From Micromonospora echinaurantiaca (GTDB lineage Bacteria > Actinomycetota > Actinomycetes > Mycobacteriales > Micromonosporaceae), in the NCBI RefSeq assembly GCF_900090235.1, contig NZ_LT607750.1, forward strand, positions 818,501-882,500: a stretch of DNA of 64,000 bases. The letters are read 5' to 3'. The position numbers were made by a program, and so were the translations under genes. Positions 60,124-64,000 of this stretch are shown piece after piece (position 1 is the first letter of the stretch; each line of letters starts with the position of its first letter). The notes beneath the pieces are model-generated. The model saw only the letters and a program-made list of their open reading frames with translations, was not told the DNA's origin and did not search any database.

Positions 60124-61401
60124 TCAGGGCACCGTGCGGATCTTCAGCACCAGCACGCTGCCCAGCACGGTGACCGCCGCGGTGACCGCGTAGAGCGTCG
60201 GATAACCGCCCAGATGCACCACGAGCGGGGCGGAGAGCGCCGGGCCGAGCACCTGCGGGGCGGAGTTGGCGATGTTGATCACGCCGAGGTCCTTCGCCCG
60301 GTCGGTGGCCCGGGGCAGCACCTGGGTGATCAGCGCGGCGTCCACCGACAGGTAGACGCCGTAACCGGCGCCGAGCAGCAGCGCGGCGAGCACCGCCATC
60401 GGCCAGACCGGTGCGACGGCGAGCAGCAGCGCCGCGACCGCCATGATCCCGCCGGCGGCGATCACGAAGACCTTCCGCCGGCCGGAGCGGTCGGAGAGCC
60501 GCCCGGCCAGCACCGCGGTCGCGGCCAGCCCGGCCGTGTAGAGCAGGATCAGCACCAGCAGGCCGCCCTCGGGGTCGGCCAGCCGCACCTGGTCGGTGAG
60601 GAAGTAGAGCAGGTACAGGGTGCCGAGGGCGTTGCCGAGCTGGACCAGGAACCGGGTGATCCAGGCCCAGCCGAAGTCCGGGTGGGCCCGCGGGGAGACC
60701 CACATCGAGGCGAGCAGGGCGCGCAGCCGCAGCGCCGGCCGGTGCCCGCGGGGCAGCGGGTCGTCGGCGGTGACCAGGGTGAACGGCAGCGCCAGCAGCA
60801 GCACCGCCACGGCGATCGCCAGGTAGCCGTTGGCGTTGCCGGTCACCACGGCGGTCACCAGCACCACGCCGAGCACCAGCCCGAGTGCCTGCGGGATGCC
60901 CACCCAGCCGGAGACCCCGCCGCGCTGGGTGACCGGCACCCGGTCCGGCACGGCGGCGGTGAGGCTGGCCAGCATCGCGTTGAAGCAGACCTGCGCGGCG
61001 ACCCAGCCGAGCGCCACGCCGAGCACGGTGCGCTGCTGCGCCAGCAGCGCCAGGGCCGCCGCGCCGAGCAGCGCCCCGCCGGCGGTCCAGACGTGCCGGC
61101 GACCGAACTCCCGGCCGCCCAGGCGCAGGCAGGTCCGGTCGGACAGCGCGCCGGCGAGCGGGTTGGCGAGCACCGCGGCGAGCGCGCCGAGGCCGGTGAC
61201 CAGCGCGAGCGCGGCCTCCTTGTCGGCCGGGGCGATCCGTTCCACCTGCTGCGGCAGCAGCACCTGGATCGGGGTGAAGAAGGCCATCCACACGCCCAGG
61301 TTGGCCGCGAAGATCAGCGCGATCCAGCCGCGCCGGACCGGGACGGTCGGCTCGGCCAGCGCCGCCGGCAGCGAGGCCGGCGTCGGGTCGACGGTGGTCA
61401 C
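60124..61401 (-). CDS. MFS sugar transporter
   Basis: A 425-residue major facilitator protein with about 12 TM helices and the conserved cytoplasmic loop [20 protein letters not shown] (motif A variant) between TM2 and TM3; a second such loop is [20 protein letters not shown]. Its GTG overlaps the stop of the beta-glucosidase gene by 4 bp, so it probably imports the glucoside or its product for that enzyme. Confidence 0.87.
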   Translation of the reverse strand: MTTVDPTPASLPAALAEPTVPVRRGWIALIFAANLGVWMAFFTPIQVLLPQQVERIAPADKEAALALVTGLGALAAVLANPLAGALSDRTCLRLGGREFGRRHVWTAGGALLGAAALALLAQQRTVLGVALGWVAAQVCFNAMLASLTAAVPDRVPVTQRGGVSGWVGIPQALGLVLGVVLVTAVVTGNANGYLAIAVAVLLLALPFTLVTADDPLPRGHRPALRLRALLASMWVSPRAHPDFGWAWITRFLVQLGNALGTLYLLYFLTDQVRLADPEGGLLVLILLYTAGLAATAVLAGRLSDRSGRRKVFVIAAGGIMAVAALLLAVAPVWPMAVLAALLLGAGYGVYLSVDAALITQVLPRATDRAKDLGVINIANSAPQVLGPALSAPLVVHLGGYPTLYAVTAAVTVLGSVLVLKIRTVP

Positions 61402-62747
61402 GCGGCCGGCGCCCGGCGACTGGCCGCGATCAGGTCGCGGAGCCAGGCGTACGAGGACTTCGGGGTGCGGACCTGGGTGTCGAAGTCGACGTGCACCAGG
61501 CCGAAGCGCTTGGTGAAGCCCTCCGCCCACTCCCAGTTGTCCAGCAGCGACCAGACGAAGTAACCACGCACGTCCACCCCGTCGTCCAGGGCGGCCCGGA
61601 CCGCGCGCAGGTGGCCGTCGAGGTAGGCGATCCGCTCCGGGTCGGGCACCCGGCCGGTGCCGTCCGGGGCGTCGTCGTAGGCGCAGCCGCCCTCGGTGAT
61701 CTCGATCGGCGGCAGGTCGTCGCGGTAGGTGTCGCGCAGCCAGCCGAGCAGGTCGCGTAGCCCGTCCGGCGCGACCGGCCAGTCGAAGGCGGTCCGCGGG
61801 TAGCCGTCCAGCGGCACCAGGTCGAACGGCAGCGGGGAACCCTCCTCCGGGGCGCGTACCGCGGTGGGGTTGTAGTAGTTGACGCCGAGCACGTCGATCG
61901 GCGCGGCGATCACCGCCAGGTCGCCGTCGCGGACCACGCCGGCGTCGAAGTCCTGTCCGGCCGGGTAGCCGCGGCCGAGCAGCGGGTCGGTGAAGAGCCG
62001 GTTGTGCAGCGCCTCGTACGCGGCCGCGGCCGCCCGGTCGGCGTCGGTGTCGCCGGCCAGCCGCACCGGCGAGTAGTTGTTGGCGATGGCGACCGGGCTG
62101 GTGCTGCGGGCGCGCAGCGCGCCGACGGCGAGACCGTGGCCGAGCAACTGGTGGTGGGCGACCGGGAAGGCGTCGAAGAGCAGCATCCGGCCCGGCGCGT
62201 GCACCCCCATGCCGTGGCCGAGGCTCATGTGGACGAACGGCTCGTTGAGGGTGATCCAGAGCTTCACCCGGTCGCCGAGCCGGGCCGCGGTCAGGTCGGC
62301 GTACTCGGCGAAGCGGTGCGCGGTGTCCCGGTTCAGCCAGCCGCCGGCGTCTTCGAGCGGCTGCGGCAGGTCCCAGTGGAACAGCGTGGCGACCGGGTCG
62401 ATGTCGCGGGCCAGCAGGTCGTCGACCAGCCGGTCGTAGAAGTCCAGGCCGGCCGGGTTGGCCGCGCCGGTGCCGCCGGGCTGGACCCGGGGCCAGGCGA
62501 TCGAGAAGCGGTACGCGCAGACGCCGAGGCCGGCCATCAGGTCGACGTCCTCGGCGTGCCGGTGGTAGTGGTCGCAGGCCACGTCGCCGGTGCTGCCGTC
62601 GACGATCCGGCCGGGGGAGTGCGCGAACGTGTCCCAGATGGACGATCCCCGGCCGTCCACCCCGACGGCGCCCTCGATCTGGTAGGCGGAGGTCGAGACG
62701 CCCCAGCGGAAGCCGGCGGGGAAGTCGGGCATCGGTTCGGTCGGCAT
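61398..62747 (-). CDS. GH1 family beta-glucosidase
   Basis: A 449-residue cytoplasmic GH1 enzyme. The N-terminal substrate site is GVSTSAYQIEGAV. WITLNEPFV holds the acid/base Glu, and IEITEGGCAYDD the nucleophile Glu (TEGG in place of the usual TENG). FVWSLLDNWEWAEGFTKRFG closes the barrel. No signal peptide, so it hydrolyses imported cellobiose or glucosides. ATG 62747 follows GGGAGGG. A perfect palindrome is 14 bp upstream, and a coupled MFS transporter follows. Confidence 0.93.
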   Translation of the reverse strand: MPTEPMPDFPAGFRWGVSTSAYQIEGAVGVDGRGSSIWDTFAHSPGRIVDGSTGDVACDHYHRHAEDVDLMAGLGVCAYRFSIAWPRVQPGGTGAANPAGLDFYDRLVDDLLARDIDPVATLFHWDLPQPLEDAGGWLNRDTAHRFAEYADLTAARLGDRVKLWITLNEPFVHMSLGHGMGVHAPGRMLLFDAFPVAHHQLLGHGLAVGALRARSTSPVAIANNYSPVRLAGDTDADRAAAAAYEALHNRLFTDPLLGRGYPAGQDFDAGVVRDGDLAVIAAPIDVLGVNYYNPTAVRAPEEGSPLPFDLVPLDGYPRTAFDWPVAPDGLRDLLGWLRDTYRDDLPPIEITEGGCAYDDAPDGTGRVPDPERIAYLDGHLRAVRAALDDGVDVRGYFVWSLLDNWEWAEGFTKRFGLVHVDFDTQVRTPKSSYAWLRDLIAASRRAPAA

Positions 62748-62760
62748 GCGCCCTCCCGGT

Positions 62761-62777
62761 GAACACGAAACGTGTTC
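62761..62777. promoter_or_regulatory. Operator palindrome of the GH1-MFS operon
   Basis: GAACACG-AAA-CGTGTTC, a perfect 7-3-7 palindrome ending 14 bp upstream of the GH1 start. Its position within the transcript leader suits a repressor such as a LacI or ROK type. It does not match the CebR box. Confidence 0.55.
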
Positions 62778-62931
62778 GGACTCTAGGACGCGGCCGGCGA
62801 ATACGCCATAGGCGCTCGTCGCCGGCAAGGCAATGGTTTTCGGCGTGTCTTTTCCGAACCCGTCCAGGTAAGTCCGAATTTGTGCATAGAGTGCCGATAT
62901 CGTGGGATGTCCTCACTGGAGGAAGACGGAA

Positions 62932-63378
62932 ATGATCCTCGTGGAACGCAGTGCGCACGTGGCGGCGCCGATGGAAGCGGTCTGGGACGTCGTGCAGCGG
63001 GCCGAGCAGTTGCCGGCCTGGCTGGCGGGGGTCCGCGCGGCCGAGGTGCTCTCGGGGGAGGGCTTCGGGCGGCGGCAGCTGGTCCAGGCCGGACGTGGCG
63101 CGGCGCATGAGGCCGAAGTGATCGCCTATCAGGAGCCGACCCTGATCGGCTGGCGCGAACGTGCCAGGGGCGCCGGTGCCCGGGCGGAGGCGCGCACCGA
63201 GATCTACGTCCAGCTCACCCCCGACGAGGAGGAGGGCGGGACGATCGTGCGGCTCATCGTCGTACGCTGGCCGGCCGGTCCGGTCAAGGCCGCCCTGCTC
63301 CGGCTCGGCCTGCGTCGGGTCGGCGCCGACCTGGAGGACTCGCTCGCCCGGCTGACCGACCTGGCCGCCGTCGGCTGA
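62932..63378 (+). CDS. SRPBCC polyketide-cyclase-like protein
   Basis: A 148-residue START/SRPBCC protein: VERSAHVAAPMEAVWDVVQR opens the fold, a central WRERARGAGARAEARTEIYV strand pair follows, and ALLRLGLRRVGADLEDSLAR is the long C-terminal helix. Hydrophobic ligand binding is likely. A strong GGAGGAAGA site fixes the ATG at 62932. Divergent from the GH1-MFS operon. Confidence 0.83.
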   Translation: MILVERSAHVAAPMEAVWDVVQRAEQLPAWLAGVRAAEVLSGEGFGRRQLVQAGRGAAHEAEVIAYQEPTLIGWRERARGAGARAEARTEIYVQLTPDEEEGGTIVRLIVVRWPAGPVKAALLRLGLRRVGADLEDSLARLTDLAAVG

Positions 63379-63487
63379 CCGGGCTCCGTCCTGGCGTCAC
63401 CCGCGACGGCGGTGGCCCGGGTCCCCGCCAGGGACACCGGACCACCGCCTGATCGCGCCTGCCCCGCTCTCGGGTCGCGGGGACGAC

Positions 63488-63520
63488 GAAGGGCCCGGCG
63501 CGGATCGCGCCGGGCCCTTC
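63488..63520 (-). terminator. Terminator of the aceE transcript
   Basis: Perfect 15-bp arms GAAGGGCCCGGCGCG / CGCGCCGGGCCCTTC with a 3-nt loop, 13 bp past the aceE stop. Confidence 0.8.
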
Positions 63521-63532
63521 CTCGCGTGCTGC

Positions 63533-64000
63533 CTAGCTGTCGCCGCCGGTCTCGCCGACCGGGGCGGCGTTGACGTCCTCGATGGCGTACTTCTTGGCCG
63601 CCTCGGCCGGCACGGTGGCCGGCACCACGCCGCGGAGCGCGAGCTGCCGCAGCGTCGCCACCACCACTGACTCGGCGTCGACGTGGAAGTGCCGGCGCAG
63701 CGCGTGCCGGGTGTCCGACATGCCGAAGCCGTCGGTGCCGAGCGAGGTGTAGTCACCGGGCACCCAGCGGGCGATCAGGTCCGGCACCGCGCGCATCCAG
63801 TCGCTGACCGCGATCTTCGGCCCGTCGGCGTCGGCCAGCTTCCGCTGGACGTACGGCACCCGCTGCTCGGCGCCCGGGTTGAGCAGGTTGTGCTCCTCGC
63901 ACTCGACCGCGTCCCGGCGCAGCTCGGTCCAGGACGTCACCGACCAGACGTCGGCGGCCACGCCCCAGTCCTGGGCGAGCAGCTGCTGCGCCCGCAGCGC
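63533..64000 (-). CDS. aceE: Pyruvate dehydrogenase E1 component, C-terminal part (runs past window edge)
   Basis: The last about 155 residues of a homodimeric AceE-type E1 enzyme; the gene continues past 64000. Characteristic C-terminal features are present: [38 protein letters not shown] and [17 protein letters not shown], typical of the transketolase C-domain. E1 decarboxylates pyruvate with thiamine diphosphate for acetyl-CoA supply. A strong terminator follows. Confidence 0.92.
   Translation of the reverse strand, partial: ALRAQQLLAQDWGVAADVWSVTSWTELRRDAVECEEHNLLNPGAEQRVPYVQRKLADADGPKIAVSDWMRAVPDLIARWVPGDYTSLGTDGFGMSDTRHALRRHFHVDAESVVVATLRQLALRGVVPATVPAEAAKKYAIEDVNAAPVGETGGDS

Noticed and set aside
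61402..63108. Long frame upstream of the MFS transporter
   Set aside because: It overlaps the GH1 gene on the same strand in another phase and has no domain. The transporter starts at GTG 61401.
1..64000. tRNA, rRNA, IS element or integrase
   Set aside because: I scanned the spacers and gene products by eye and saw no tRNA cloverleaf, rRNA segment, transposase or integrase motif. A tRNA and Rfam search could still reveal one.

Overview
The window is very GC-rich chromosomal DNA from an actinomycete. Codons end almost always in G or C, and GTG starts, ATGA/GTGA gene overlaps and GGAGG-type ribosome sites are common. The gene set points to Micromonosporaceae, most likely Micromonospora: a FasR-type regulator ahead of fabD-fabH-acpP-fabF, DUF3145, an F420-type LLM enzyme, a mycothiol-type DinB/MDMPI protein, alditol oxidase, actinobacterial HelD and a c-di-AMP riboswitch. 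This taxonomic call is inference. I see no tRNA, rRNA, transposase, integrase or CRISPR array. The window looks like core and semi-core chromosome with a few scars and repeats.

Layout. 1-6.3 kb: a divergent EamA exporter/LysR pair, a DUF218 protein, a methyltransferase, an orphan Ig-like plus glycosidase-like gene pair, and an ArsR-SRPBCC operon. 6.3-16.7 kb: LLM oxidoreductase, a decamer tandem array, a Ca-repeat protein, a DivIVA-motif membrane protein overlapping alditol oxidase, an M50-CBS protease, a divergent SDR/TetR pair with paired operators, an L,D-transpeptidase and a secreted alpha-amylase. 16.9-20.9 kb: an overlapping redox operon of a heme-b-like membrane protein, a NuoF-ferredoxin fusion and a TlpA-type thioredoxin. 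21-30 kb: serS, a MerR regulator fused to a beta-clamp-like region, two dehydrogenases, a large LuxR regulator and a DsbA-like protein. 30.5-44 kb: BON protein, a collapsed GH74 xyloglucanase under an intact CebR-type operator, a STAS protein, surE-pfkB, a riboswitch-controlled wall hydrolase, a CDF metal exporter, HelD and a beta-carbonic anhydrase. 44-55 kb: DUF3145, a GH3 lipoprotein, a MerR regulator and the fatty-acid cluster fasR-fabD-fabH-acpP-fabF-accD, all on the minus strand. 55-64 kb: a deletion scar joining two headless genes, a quinone-oxidoreductase-like protein, a CopC-domain protein, gltX, a GH1 beta-glucosidase with an MFS sugar transporter, and the 3' part of aceE.

How genes work together. 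The fab cluster supplies malonyl-CoA, ACP and the initiating and elongating condensing enzymes of type II fatty-acid synthesis. The amylase, GH1, MFS transporter, GH3 and GH74 remnant reflect polysaccharide use, each with a palindromic operator candidate where visible. The L,D-transpeptidase, VldE-like hydrolase (c-di-AMP riboswitch) and GH3 hexosaminidase act on the cell wall.

The most unusual items are: the MerR/beta-clamp fusion; the redox operon, whose NuoF-like subunit lacks one of the usual cluster cysteines; the GH74-CBM2 deletion remnant that keeps operator, start, stop and terminator; three copies of a 40-bp palindrome; a FabD with a lipoyl-like C-terminal domain; and the head-to-head gene deletion scar near 55,352.
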